Below are positions 35,496 to 47,362 of a stretch of DNA of 58,840 bases, in pieces. The stretch is from CAZTAK01 sp964611585 (GTDB lineage Bacteria; Pseudomonadota; Alphaproteobacteria; SHVP01). Positions within the stretch are counted from its first letter, which is position 1. Each line of letters begins with the position of its first letter. The DNA is taken from positions 1-58,840 of the forward strand of contig CAZTAK010000009.1 in assembly GCA_964611585.1 (NCBI GenBank). The letters are read 5' to 3'. A program made the position numbers and the translations under genes. The notes below the pieces were generated by a model. The model searched no databases, was not told the DNA's origin, and saw only the letters and a program-made list of their open reading frames with translations.

Positions 35496-35602
35496 CTAGC
35501 GCTTTTCCCGTTCGCATGCGCTCACGCGAAAAGCTCTATCCCTTTGACATAGAACGCAAATCGTCGTCGCCGGCGATTCCGCCGGCTCGGGATTTGCGCT
35601 AG
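35496..35602 (+). mobile_element. 107-bp MITE-like repeat, copy B
   Basis: Copy B is 107 bases, with CTAG at both ends and imperfect 15-base terminal inverted repeats (CTAGCGCTTTTCCCG and, on the other strand, CTAGCGCAAATCCCG; 12 of 15 agree). It differs from copy C at three positions. It ends 26 bases upstream of the S8 protease ATG, so it forms part of that gene's leader, and it supplies the stop codon of the methyltransferase gene. Confidence 0.85.
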
Positions 35603-36471
35603 GACGCCGGTACGGCGGTGACGATCCAGCTCGAGGAGGGCATACGCACGCCTTCGGGCCCGGCATAGGCGGACAGCGCCGCGGTCAGGTCTCGTGTCAC
35701 CGCGGCACGCACCGCGGGCGCTGCACTGCCTAGCGATCCCGCCCGGCTCTGCGAGAGAAAAAATGACACGGCATTCTCGACCCCGCCGCCGCCGCCGAGA
35801 AGAATGTCCTGATCGTGGCGGTCAATGACGAAATCGCTCCATCCCGCCGCTTCGAGGATCGCCGCGATCCGGGCCGCGCTGCCAAAAGCGAACGGACCCG
35901 GCGCCCCCGGCGGTGGCGGGTCCGGCGGCGGCACATGACGGGCGGCGATTTCGACCGGCACCTTCATCCACGGATTGTCGTCCGGATCGCCCCAGCAGAT
36001 GAAGGTCAGTTGCCCCGTTGGCGCGAGCGCGCGGCGCAGGTTGGCGAAAGCGCGCTCGGGTTCAGCGAAAAACATGACACCAAACCGTGAAAACAGCCGG
36101 TCGGCGCCGGCATCCCGGAAATCGTGATGGGCGGCATCGGCGCGCTCGAAACGCAATATGGCCGATTCCGGTACCGGCCGGCGGCGGGCCTCGGCCAGCA
36201 TCACTTCGGAGATGTCGATTCCCGTGACGCTGCCGCCCGGGGCCACGCGACGGGCGATTTCGGCAGCCGAATCGCCGCAGCCGCAGCCGATGTCGATGGC
36301 TCGATGGCCGGGCCGCAGGGCGGCCCGTGCCAGGGTCACCTCGCCCAAGGGGCGCAGCATGGCATCGAACTGCTCGCGCATTTCGGCCCACTTGCCGCCC
36401 ATGGCGCCGTTCCAGAATTCGATCTGGCTCGCGTTGGCGGACGATTCAGTGCTGTAGGGGGATCGATCCAT
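35599..36471 (-). CDS. SAM-dependent methyltransferase (class I)
   Basis: This 290-residue protein has a Rossmann methyltransferase core: AIDIGCGCGDSAAEIARRVAPGGSVTGIDIS (motif I and II), FERADAAHHDF (motif III) and FSRFGVMFFAEPERAFANLRRALAPTGQLTFICWGD (motif IV/post-IV). A C-terminal stretch of about 110 residues is of the UbiE/COQ5-like type without clear assignment. The start at 36471 is the ATG that gives a family-like N-terminus. Its last codon TAG is part of the CTAG end of copy B. Substrate unknown. It is divergent from ettA. Confidence 0.88.
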   Translation of the reverse strand: MDRSPYSTESSANASQIEFWNGAMGGKWAEMREQFDAMLRPLGEVTLARAALRPGHRAIDIGCGCGDSAAEIARRVAPGGSVTGIDISEVMLAEARRRPVPESAILRFERADAAHHDFRDAGADRLFSRFGVMFFAEPERAFANLRRALAPTGQLTFICWGDPDDNPWMKVPVEIAARHVPPPDPPPPGAPGPFAFGSAARIAAILEAAGWSDFVIDRHDQDILLGGGGGVENAVSFFLSQSRAGSLGSAAPAVRAAVTRDLTAALSAYAGPEGVRMPSSSWIVTAVPAS

Positions 36472-36633
36472 GGCGATTTCATATTGTACCAGGGGCCTTG
36501 CGCACAAGGGCCGGGCGGCGGAACGGGTGTCACGATTGCGCCAGCGCCGCGAGCGCGCGCCTCCGTTGCGGCGGTCCCGCCTGTGGGCTACAAGCGGCGG
36601 ACGCGCGCACCGCGGCCCCCTACCGGAACTCCA

Positions 36634-38319
36634 ATGGCCACCCCCAAGTTCGTCTATGTCATGCAGGGTCTTTCCAAGACCTTTCCCGGCGGGCGTCAGG
36701 TCCTGAGAGACATTTCGCTGTCGTTCTTTCCCGGCGCCAAGATCGGCGTTTTGGGCCTCAATGGCGCCGGCAAATCGACCCTGTTGCGCATCATGGCGGG
36801 CGATGAGACCGAATTCATCGGCGAGGCGTGGCCGGCCGAGGGGATGAAAGTCGGGTTCCTAGCGCAGGAACCGGTGCTCGACCCCGAAAGGACCGTGCAG
36901 GGGAATGTCATGGACGGCATCGGCGAGATGGTGCAAATCCTCCGGCGATTCGACGAGGTCAGCGATGAGTTCAGCGTCGTCATGGAGGAGGGCGGCGACA
37001 TGGACGCCCTGCTGGCCGAGCAGGCCGAGTTGCAGGAAAAGATCGACGCCGGCAACGGGTGGGACATCGACCGCACCGCCCAAATCGCGATGGACGCGAT
37101 GCGCTGTCCGCCCGGCGATTCGGAAGTGACGAATCTTTCAGGGGGCGAGCGACGGCGCGTCGCGTTGTGCCGCTTGCTGTTGGAAAATCCGGATATTCTG
37201 CTGCTCGACGAACCCACCAATCACCTCGACGCCGAATCCGTCGCGTGGCTCGAAAAGTTTCTGCAGGATTACGAAGGCACGGTGGTCGCGGTTACCCACG
37301 ACCGGTATTTTCTCGACAACGTGGCGGGCTGGATACTCGAACTCGACCGCGGCCACGGGATACCGTGGAGGGGCAACTATTCGTCGTGGCTGGAACAGAA
37401 AGAGGCGCGACTCGAGCACGAGGGAAAGGCGGAAGAATCGCGGCGGCGCACGCTCCGGCACGAACTCGAATGGATTCGCCAGACGCCGAAAGCCCGTCGC
37501 GCCAAGGGCAAGGCGCGCATCAACGCCTATGAATCGCTGTTGGCGCAGGACAGCGAGCGCGTCCGGGGCCCGGCGCAAATCGTCATTCCGCCGGGGCCGC
37601 GCCTCGGCGACGTCGTGGTGGAGGCGCAAGGCCTGTTCAAGGGCTACGGCGAGCGGTTGCTGATCGAAGATCTCAATTTCCGCCTGCCGCCGGGCGGCAT
37701 CGTCGGCGTGATCGGGCCTAACGGCGCCGGAAAAACGACCCTGTTCCGGATGATTTCAGGCCAGGAAGTACCCGACAAAGGCGCATTGCGGATCGGCGAG
37801 ACGGTGGTGCTGGGCACCGTCGATCAAAGCCGCGAGAGCCTGAACGCGGACAATACGGTGTGGGAGGAAATTTCCGAGGGGCAGGACGAAATCGAAATCG
37901 GAGCGCGCAAGATGCTAAGCCGCTCCTATGTCGGCAGCTTCAACTTCAAGGGCGCGGACCAGCAGAAGAAGGTCGGCCAGCTGTCGGGCGGCGAGCGCAA
38001 CCGGGTTCACCTTGCCAAGATGTTGAAGTCGGGCGCGAATTTGCTGCTGCTGGACGAGCCCACCAACGATCTCGACGTCGATACTCTGCGCGCGCTGGAA
38101 GATGCACTCGAGACCTTTGCCGGATGCGCCGCGATCATCAGTCACGACCGCTGGTTTCTCGACCGCATCGCCACGCATATTCTTGCGTTCGAGGGCGACA
38201 GCCGCGTCGAGTGGTTCGAAGGCAATTACGCCGACTACGAGGCCGATTACCGGCGCCGTCGCGGCGACGCGGCCCTGCAACCACATCGCATCAAGTTCAA
38301 ACCGTTTCCAAAAACCTAG
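36634..38319 (+). CDS. ettA: ABC-F translational throttle factor EttA
   Basis: This 561-residue protein has two ABC ATPase domains and no membrane part. Domain 1 has Walker A GLNGAGKST (residues 41-49), signature LSGGERRRVALCRLL and Walker B LLLDEPTNHLDAESVAWLE. The second has GPNGAGKTT near residue 362, LSGGERNRVHLAK and LLLDEPTNDLDVDTLRALE. The linker with RQTPKARRAKGKARINAYE is the EttA P-site tRNA interaction motif region. Length and the C-terminal FEGNYADYEADYRRR fit EttA. It senses ADP/ATP at the ribosome E site. The ATG at 36634 is preferred over longer frames upstream. Confidence 0.95.
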   Translation: MATPKFVYVMQGLSKTFPGGRQVLRDISLSFFPGAKIGVLGLNGAGKSTLLRIMAGDETEFIGEAWPAEGMKVGFLAQEPVLDPERTVQGNVMDGIGEMVQILRRFDEVSDEFSVVMEEGGDMDALLAEQAELQEKIDAGNGWDIDRTAQIAMDAMRCPPGDSEVTNLSGGERRRVALCRLLLENPDILLLDEPTNHLDAESVAWLEKFLQDYEGTVVAVTHDRYFLDNVAGWILELDRGHGIPWRGNYSSWLEQKEARLEHEGKAEESRRRTLRHELEWIRQTPKARRAKGKARINAYESLLAQDSERVRGPAQIVIPPGPRLGDVVVEAQGLFKGYGERLLIEDLNFRLPPGGIVGVIGPNGAGKTTLFRMISGQEVPDKGALRIGETVVLGTVDQSRESLNADNTVWEEISEGQDEIEIGARKMLSRSYVGSFNFKGADQQKKVGQLSGGERNRVHLAKMLKSGANLLLLDEPTNDLDVDTLRALEDALETFAGCAAIISHDRWFLDRIATHILAFEGDSRVEWFEGNYADYEADYRRRRGDAALQPHRIKFKPFPKT

Positions 38320-38343
38320 CGCGGCCGGTTTTGCCGCCGGGTT

Positions 38344-38976
38344 CTATTGCGTGCGGGAGCGCAGTTCCGCCAGCAGACCTTCGACCCGTCCGCCCGAACT
38401 TTCGATTACCGCGGCGAATTCGTCGCGCTGGGTGATGATCATGCTGATGCCCTCGACGACGACGTCGATAATCCTGTAATTGCCGTCGAAATTGCGGACG
38501 CGCCAGTCCACCCGCACCGCCGGGCCATCGGACGGAATAATTTCCGATCGCACGATCACGTCGCGATCGCCGTCGGTGCGTGCGGTTTTGATCTCAAGCG
38601 TCTCGCCGCCGTACTGGCCCAGCCGCGCAGCATAAGTGCGGACGAGAAATTCCTCGAACAGGTGAAGGTATTCGTTCCGTTCCTCGGGGCTGGCCCGGCG
38701 CCAGTAGCGCCCCAGCACATAACGGCTGATCAGCGGGATATCGAAGCCGACGACCAGCAGGCGGCGGAATTCGTCGAGGCGCTGGTTCTGGTCGAGGGTG
38801 TCGTTGACCAGCATCTGAATCGCGTTGTCGCCGAGGTCAGTCACGAACCGGACGGCGATATCATTTTCGGCGGCAGAAACCTGCGGGATGGCGGCATCGT
38901 TTTCGGCGGCATACAAACGCGGGCCGGCGGCCACGGTCAGGATCAGGGCGAGGGAAAGCGCGGCGAGATATCGCAT
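38344..38976 (-). CDS. mlaC: MlaC-family phospholipid transport protein
   Basis: This 210-residue periplasmic protein has a signal peptide (RYLAALSLALILTVAAGPRLYAAE) and then a MlaC/Ttg2D fold: FVTDLGDNAIQMLVNDTLDQ, a helical part with LLVVGFDIPLISRYVLGRYWRRASPEERNEYLHLFEEFLVRTYA and strands with DGPAVRVDWRVRNFDGNYRIIDVVVEGISMIITQRDEF. MlaC ferries phospholipid between MlaA in the outer membrane and MlaFEDB in the inner membrane. It follows mlaA by 19 bases; mlaBDEF is not in this window. Confidence 0.93.
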   Translation of the reverse strand: MRYLAALSLALILTVAAGPRLYAAENDAAIPQVSAAENDIAVRFVTDLGDNAIQMLVNDTLDQNQRLDEFRRLLVVGFDIPLISRYVLGRYWRRASPEERNEYLHLFEEFLVRTYAARLGQYGGETLEIKTARTDGDRDVIVRSEIIPSDGPAVRVDWRVRNFDGNYRIIDVVVEGISMIITQRDEFAAVIESSGGRVEGLLAELRSRTQ

Positions 38977-38995
38977 GATGTTTTTAACCGGGGTC

Positions 38996-39817
38996 CTAAT
39001 CTCCGGCGGCGACGCTTTCGCTATCGTCCGGCCCGGAGAACCTGGTGTAGTCGGGCAGCGGCGGCAGCGACGGCATTTCACCATTGCGAACCTCGTCGTT
39101 GCGTTGTTGCCGGTAGAGACTACGCACAGTGGCGTAGAAATCGATCGACGTGCGCTCGATCTCGTCCAGGGTTTCGATGGTCCTCGAGCGCGCATCGATG
39201 CCGCGCACCACAGTGCGGGCCACCATCAATTCTTCATGTCCCGTATTGTCGGCCCAGTAGTTCAGGGGATCGAAATAGAAATCGACCCCAAGACCCAAGG
39301 CGTCGCGGAAACTCGACGGTCCCAGGATCGGCAGCATTAGAAAGAACCCTTCGTCCATGCCATAGCGGCCGAGCGTTTGGCCGAAGTCCTCGGAATGGCG
39401 TTCGTAGCCCATCTTTGCGGCGACGTCGAACAGGCCGGCGATACCGGCCGTCGAGTTGATGAGAAACCGCACGGTGGTGATGCCGGCGCGGCTCAGTTCG
39501 CCCTGCAGGATATCGTTCGCCAGAATCACCGGACTTTCGAGGTTGCGCAGGAAACTGCGGACGGCGTCCCGACCCGGGCGGGGAATTATGGTGCGGTACA
39601 GGTCCGCGGCCGGACGGATTACCACCGTATCGGCGGCCAGATTCATCGAAAAAATCAGGCGGTTCATCGGTTCCAACGGATCACGGATGCCGTCGGCGCC
39701 GTCCTCCGCCGAATCGGCGGGTGCCCCTGCACAGGCCCCAACCAGCAAGCCGGTCGCGAGCAACAAGACGGGAACCAATCGGCGACGGGCGCCTTTCGAT
39801 CGTACCGGATTAACCAA
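38996..39817 (-). CDS. mlaA: Outer-membrane lipoprotein MlaA (VacJ)
   Basis: This protein of about 273 residues has a lipoprotein signal with lipobox VGAC (Cys29 from the preferred start) and the MlaA core: DPLEPMNRLIFSMNLAADTVVIRPAADLYRTIIP, LESPVILANDILQGEL, FLINSTAGIAGLFDVAAKMG and GYERHSEDFGQTLGRYGMDEGFFLMLPILGPSSFRDALG. MlaA removes mislocalised phospholipid from the outer leaflet. No ATG fits; TTG at 39817 has AAGGA six bases upstream, and another TTG at 39844 would add nine residues. It is divergent from the methionine operon. Confidence 0.92.
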   Translation of the reverse strand: MVNPVRSKGARRRLVPVLLLATGLLVGACAGAPADSAEDGADGIRDPLEPMNRLIFSMNLAADTVVIRPAADLYRTIIPRPGRDAVRSFLRNLESPVILANDILQGELSRAGITTVRFLINSTAGIAGLFDVAAKMGYERHSEDFGQTLGRYGMDEGFFLMLPILGPSSFRDALGLGVDFYFDPLNYWADNTGHEELMVARTVVRGIDARSRTIETLDEIERTSIDFYATVRSLYRQQRNDEVRNGEMPSLPPLPDYTRFSGPDDSESVAAGD

Positions 39818-40182
39818 CAAATTCCTTGATCCTGGCTTGTGCAACGTTTGGCAAAATGAACTGCAGGCTCATGTACACTTCTAGGCAAGAATATTTCGCT
39901 AACGTCCAATCAAGATCGGGCGCACGTACCTATCCGCGGACGGGGCCATCCCGGGGACGCTCCCTGATTATCATAAGGATGGGCTGAAAGCCAGTTAACG
40001 ACCAAGGGGTTGCGGCACATTGGTCACCCCTGTTGCGGATTTGCCTCGATCCGAAAAAAGCGCGGAATTTGGTGCTTTGACAGCCGCTGCGGAGGCCCCG
40101 CGGCGAAGATTCAGCGTTGGCAGACAGTCCCGCAGAGCTTCCTACTTGCTAAATATAAATATATCTTTATATATGTTGTACC
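39818..40182. other. Divergent promoter region between mlaA and the methionine operon
   Basis: These 365 bases hold the promoters of two divergent operons. The right end is unusually A/T rich and carries the palindrome at 40153-40172. I looked for a SAM or SAH riboswitch and saw no convincing match to a conserved core. Confidence 0.5.
40153..40172. promoter_or_regulatory. Probable SahR/ArsR-type operator
   Basis: An A/T palindrome, ATATAAA-TATATC-TTTATAT, sits 10 bases before the ATG of the ArsR-methyltransferase gene, in an otherwise G/C-rich region. Proteobacterial SahR regulators of methionine-cycle genes bind A/T-rich palindromes of this kind, so this is probably the autoregulatory operator for the operon. 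The link is an inference from position and composition. Confidence 0.7.
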
Positions 40183-41199
40183 ATGACCGCTCTCGATCCG
40201 AGGCCAACGGCGGCACCCACAGGGGGCGGCAGCCCCGTTGCCGCACTTACAGCCACCGGTTCCCTGCTGACGGCACTGCGTGCTGCCGGCGAATCGACGC
40301 GGCTGCGGTTGCTGGCCCTGACCGCCGATGCTGAGTTGACGGTCAGTGAACTCACCCAGATTCTCGGGCAAAGCCAGCCCCGCGTCTCCCGCCATCTCAA
40401 GCTCCTGTGCGACGCCGGCCTTTTGGAACGGTTTCCGGAGGGCATCTCGGTGTTCTATCGGCTCGCACGCACCGGCCCGGCCGCCCACATCGGCCGCACC
40501 CTGGTGGGGCTGGTCGGGGCGGAGGGCGAGATTGCCAACGACCATGCCCGTCTGGAGGCAATCAAATCGGCCCGCGCCGAAGCGGCAGCCGCCTATTTCC
40601 GCGCCAACGCTGTCGAATGGGACCGGATTCGAGGGCTTCACGTGCCTGAAGGCGAGGTCGAGGCGGCGATTCGACGCCTGCTTTCGGAGCGCACTATTGG
40701 CGACTTCCTCGATATCGGCACCGGCACGGGGCGAATTCTTGAAGCTTTGGGACGCGATGCCCGGCGCGGTACCGGAATCGATCTGTCGCGCGAGATGCTG
40801 GCGCTGGCGCGGGCGCGCCTCGAAGGCACCGGTCTTGACCATTGCGAAGTCCGTCTCGCCGATATGTACAGTCTGCCGTTTCCGGAAGGTTCGATTGACA
40901 CCATCACCTGCCACCAGGTTCTGCATTTCGCCGCCGATCCGGCCGCCGCAGTCGCAGAGGCGGCGCGTGTGTTGCGGCCGGCAGGGCTTCTGATCCTCGC
41001 CGATTTTGCACCGCACACGCTCGAAGACCTGCGCGACCATCATGCCCATCGCCGGCTGGGATTTTCCGACGACGAGGTCGCGGGTTGGTTCCGCTCGGCG
41101 CATTTGGTGCCGGGCCGCACCGTGGCGCTCGACGGCGATCCGCTGACGGTGGTGATCTGGTCAGCCGTAGCGTCCGGCGGCGCGGAGGCGCCGGCATGA
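40183..41199 (+). CDS. ArsR-family regulator fused to a SAM-methyltransferase domain (SahR-like)
   Basis: This 338-residue protein has an N-terminal ArsR winged helix (about residues 25-105; LRLLALTADAELTVSELTQILGQSQPRVSRHLKLLCDAGLLERF) and a C-terminal methyltransferase-like Rossmann domain (about 165-300; DFLDIGTGTGRILEALGRDARRGTGIDLS, then HQVLHFAADPAAAVAEAARVLRPAGLLILADFAPH). No metal-binding Cys pair is seen. The domain probably senses S-adenosylhomocysteine or SAM and releases the operator at 40153. It is the first gene of an operon with metF and metH and shares four bases (ATGA) with metF. Confidence 0.9.
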   Translation: MTALDPRPTAAPTGGGSPVAALTATGSLLTALRAAGESTRLRLLALTADAELTVSELTQILGQSQPRVSRHLKLLCDAGLLERFPEGISVFYRLARTGPAAHIGRTLVGLVGAEGEIANDHARLEAIKSARAEAAAAYFRANAVEWDRIRGLHVPEGEVEAAIRRLLSERTIGDFLDIGTGTGRILEALGRDARRGTGIDLSREMLALARARLEGTGLDHCEVRLADMYSLPFPEGSIDTITCHQVLHFAADPAAAVAEAARVLRPAGLLILADFAPHTLEDLRDHHAHRRLGFSDDEVAGWFRSAHLVPGRTVALDGDPLTVVIWSAVASGGAEAPA

Positions 41200-42125
41200 C
41201 CGCGCGCGGCAGCGTCCCCCTCGACCGTTTGCACGGCATCGTCACGCGCGCGCCTGAGGCGGCCGCGCCCGTCGTATCGTTCGAGTTCTTCCCTCCCGAT
41301 ACGACCGAGGCCGAGGCCCGGTTGTGGCAGTCAGTCGAACGCCTCGCGCCGCTGCAACCGCGCTTCGTCAGCGTAACCTACGGCGCCGGCGGCTCGACCC
41401 GTGAACGCACCCATCGAATCGTGACGCGCATCCGCGAGGAGACCGCGCTTGAATCGGCGGCGCACCTGACCTGTGTCGGCGCCAGCCGCGCCGATGTCGA
41501 TTCGGTTGCGCGCCAGTACTGGGAGGCCGGTATCCGGCACATCGTCGCGCTGCGCGGAGACCCGCCCAAGGGAGCCGTCCGCTTCGAGTCCCACCCGGAC
41601 GGTTATGCCAATGCCGCCGAACTGGTTGCCGGTCTCAGGCGAATCGCCGATTTTGAAATCTCGATCGCCGCCTATCCCGAAATCCATCCCGAGGCCGAAA
41701 ACGCCCAAAGCGATCTCGACTTTCTCAAACGCAAGGTCGGCGAGGGCGCAAGCCGCGCCATTACCCAATTCTTTTTCGATGCGGAGGTTTTCCTGCGCTT
41801 CCGCGACCGCGCCGCCGCGGCCGGGATCGACGTTCCCATCGTACCGGGCATCATGCCGGTATCCAACTTCAAGGGCGTCGCGCGATTTGCCAAGGCTTGC
41901 GGCGCGACAATTCCGGATTGGCTGGACGAATTGTTCGACGGCCTCGACAAGGACGCTGAAACCCGCAAGCTGGTCGGCGCCACCGTCGCCGCCGAGCAAT
42001 GCCGCCGGTTACAGGACGAGGGCGTAAACCAGTTTCATTTTTATACCCTCAACCGGGCCGATCTCAGTTACGCGATCTGCCATGTCCTCGGCCTGCGCTC
42101 CGCCGGCGCTGGTGCAAAAACGTAA
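41196..42125 (+). CDS. metF: 5,10-methylenetetrahydrofolate reductase MetF
   Basis: This 309-residue flavoenzyme reduces methylene-THF to methyl-THF, the methyl donor used by MetH. It has the TIM-barrel features VSFEFFPPDTTEAEARLW at the start, RFVSVTYGAGGSTRERTHRIV, HLTCVGASRADVDSVARQYWEAGIRHIVALRGDPP, AAYPEIHPEAENAQSDLDFLKRKVGEGASRAITQFFFD and QFHFYTLNRADLSY near the end. It is between the SahR-like gene (ATGA overlap) and metH (11-base gap). Confidence 0.96.
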   Translation: MTARGSVPLDRLHGIVTRAPEAAAPVVSFEFFPPDTTEAEARLWQSVERLAPLQPRFVSVTYGAGGSTRERTHRIVTRIREETALESAAHLTCVGASRADVDSVARQYWEAGIRHIVALRGDPPKGAVRFESHPDGYANAAELVAGLRRIADFEISIAAYPEIHPEAENAQSDLDFLKRKVGEGASRAITQFFFDAEVFLRFRDRAAAAGIDVPIVPGIMPVSNFKGVARFAKACGATIPDWLDELFDGLDKDAETRKLVGATVAAEQCRRLQDEGVNQFHFYTLNRADLSYAICHVLGLRSAGAGAKT

Positions 42126-42136
42126 ACGGTACGGCC

Positions 42137-45829
<3,693 letters not shown>

Positions 45830-45843
45830 TCGCCGCCAGCCCC

Positions 45844-46554
45844 TCACCAAGCCACTTCGTTTCCGTTCCAGGCGATGAACCGGCCCGACTGCGCGGGTGT
45901 CAAGGTGGTGAGAACGGTGAACAGCCCCGTGACGCTTTCTTCGGGCGACAAGGCCGCGGTGGGGCCGCCCATTTCGGTACGCACCCACCCCGGGTGCAGC
46001 GATACCGCGGTAATGCCGCGATCCTTGAGATCGTGCGCCAGGTTTCGCGTCAGCATGTTGACGGCGGCCTTCGAGGTCCGGTAGGCGTACCAGCCGCCCG
46101 AATCGTTACCCTCGATACTGCCCATGATACTCGACGTGTTGGCGATGATCTTGCGGTCGCTGCGCGCCACCTGATCGGCGAAACATTCGGCCATGTGCGC
46201 GGGCGCCAGAAGATTAATCCGCAGCACCTCCAGCCAGCCCTCGAAATCGAGATGGCCGAGTGATTGCGACGTATCGCTGCGATTGAACGTGGCCTGCGAC
46301 GGCATCATGATCCCGGCGTTGTTGAGCAACACATCGATGGCTTCACCGTCCAATTCCTGCGCCAGCTGTTTTGCGGCGGAGAAATCCGCGACATCGAGGG
46401 CATGGACCGTTACCGCACCGTCACTCGCGATGGCGGCGAGATCGGTGGCGGCGCCGGGGTTGCGGCAACAGGCGTGCACCGACCAGCCGGCCTCCGAGGA
46501 TCTTCCCGTCAGGCCGAGGCCGCGGTTCGCACCGGTAATCAGGATTTTCGGCAT
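45844..46554 (-). CDS. Short-chain dehydrogenase/reductase, tandem copy 1
   Basis: This 236-residue SDR has TGANRGLG near residue 7, NNAG (78-81), the catalytic Ser region NTSSIMG and Y158-RTS-K162. It ends SGRFIAWNGNEVAW. It resembles CsgA/C-factor-like SDRs. The segment after the Gly motif (GLGLTGRSSEAGW) is two residues shorter than in its neighbours, which have GLGLEFxRxYAxxGW, so a small deletion may have happened. It is the third gene of a three-SDR run on the minus strand. Confidence 0.88.
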   Translation of the reverse strand: MPKILITGANRGLGLTGRSSEAGWSVHACCRNPGAATDLAAIASDGAVTVHALDVADFSAAKQLAQELDGEAIDVLLNNAGIMMPSQATFNRSDTSQSLGHLDFEGWLEVLRINLLAPAHMAECFADQVARSDRKIIANTSSIMGSIEGNDSGGWYAYRTSKAAVNMLTRNLAHDLKDRGITAVSLHPGWVRTEMGGPTAALSPEESVTGLFTVLTTLTPAQSGRFIAWNGNEVAW

Positions 46555-46560
46555 TTGCCT

Positions 46561-47271
46561 CTACCAGGGAATTTCGCTGCCGTCGAAGAGATACAGCTTG
46601 CCCGAATGATCGGGTCCGAGGTTATCGATCAGGGGCAGGCAGTTGGCAATGCTCTCTTCGGTCGAAAACTTCGCTTTGGGCCCGCCGAGGGCGGTGCGCA
46701 CCCAACCCGGACCGATGCCGACGACGGAAATGCCGCGACCCTTCAGGTCGAATGACAGGCACCGCGTCAGCATGTTCAGCGCGGTCTTCGAGGTTCGGTA
46801 CATGTAGACTTCGCCAAGCGGACGCCGCCCGGCCGTCGTCTTGTTGGCGATGCTGGACAGGCCGGAAGAGACGTTGACGATCAGCTTGCGTTCGCCCGCC
46901 GCAACATGACCGGCAAAGGCTTCACACATTTTCGCCACCGCGAAAACGTTCGTGTGCAGAACACGCGCCCAGGCCTCGTAGTCGATCGCACCGAAGCCTT
47001 GGGGTTCGGGGCCCTTGATTCCGGCGTTGTTGAGCAGAATGTCGATTGGCGTGTCTTTCAAATTGCTGGCCAAGACGTCGATGGCGCCGAAATCGTCCAC
47101 GTCCAGTTCGTAAACACGGATAGGGTCCCAGGTTTTCGCCAGAGCATTGAGGTCGTCGGCCGCCCCCGGGTTGCGGCAGGTCGCCAGCACCGTCCATCCT
47201 GCGCCCGCGTAGCCGCGCACGAATTCGAGCCCCAGCCCCTTGCTGGAACCGGTAATCAGAATATTTGGCAT
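46561..47271 (-). CDS. Short-chain dehydrogenase/reductase, tandem copy 2
   Basis: This 236-residue SDR has TGSSKGLGLEFVRGYAGAGW, NNAG, VNVSSGLSSI and the active site YMYRTSKTALNMLTR. It ends SGKLYLFDGSEIPW, matching the C-terminal pattern of copies 1 and 3. The cofactor-binding strand ends without an acidic residue typical of NAD users (CRNPGAAD), and the Arg suggests NADPH. It lies six bases before copy 1. Confidence 0.9.
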   Translation of the reverse strand: MPNILITGSSKGLGLEFVRGYAGAGWTVLATCRNPGAADDLNALAKTWDPIRVYELDVDDFGAIDVLASNLKDTPIDILLNNAGIKGPEPQGFGAIDYEAWARVLHTNVFAVAKMCEAFAGHVAAGERKLIVNVSSGLSSIANKTTAGRRPLGEVYMYRTSKTALNMLTRCLSFDLKGRGISVVGIGPGWVRTALGGPKAKFSTEESIANCLPLIDNLGPDHSGKLYLFDGSEIPW

Positions 47272-47362
47272 TGGCAGTACACAGGGGGTTATTTGGAATC
47301 TCTTAAGCGCAGGCCCTTCGAACCGTCACCAGGGACGCCTCGTTTGCCAAACAAGACCCCAC

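Larger units (their letters stand above)
33827..35602. mobile_element. Putative composite element: S8 protease between inverted 107-bp repeats
   Basis: Copies A (33827-33933, inverted) and B (35496-35602, forward) of the same 107-bp repeat flank a 1.56-kb segment whose only gene is the S8 protease. The outer 15 bases are identical at both ends (CTAGCGCAAATCCCG read inward), and the first 66 bases differ at two positions. Both outer ends are CTAG, at the stop codons of two convergent neighbours (pentapeptide TAG at 33828 and methyltransferase TAG read at 35601). Removing the unit and one TA would leave a single CTAG serving both stop codons. The inference is a one-step insertion into CTAG; no transposase gene is present. 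Confidence 0.55.

Noticed and set aside
39818..40182. A SAM or SAH riboswitch ahead of the methionine operon
   Set aside because: I found no conserved core; the palindrome next to the ArsR-type gene gives a simpler explanation for regulation.
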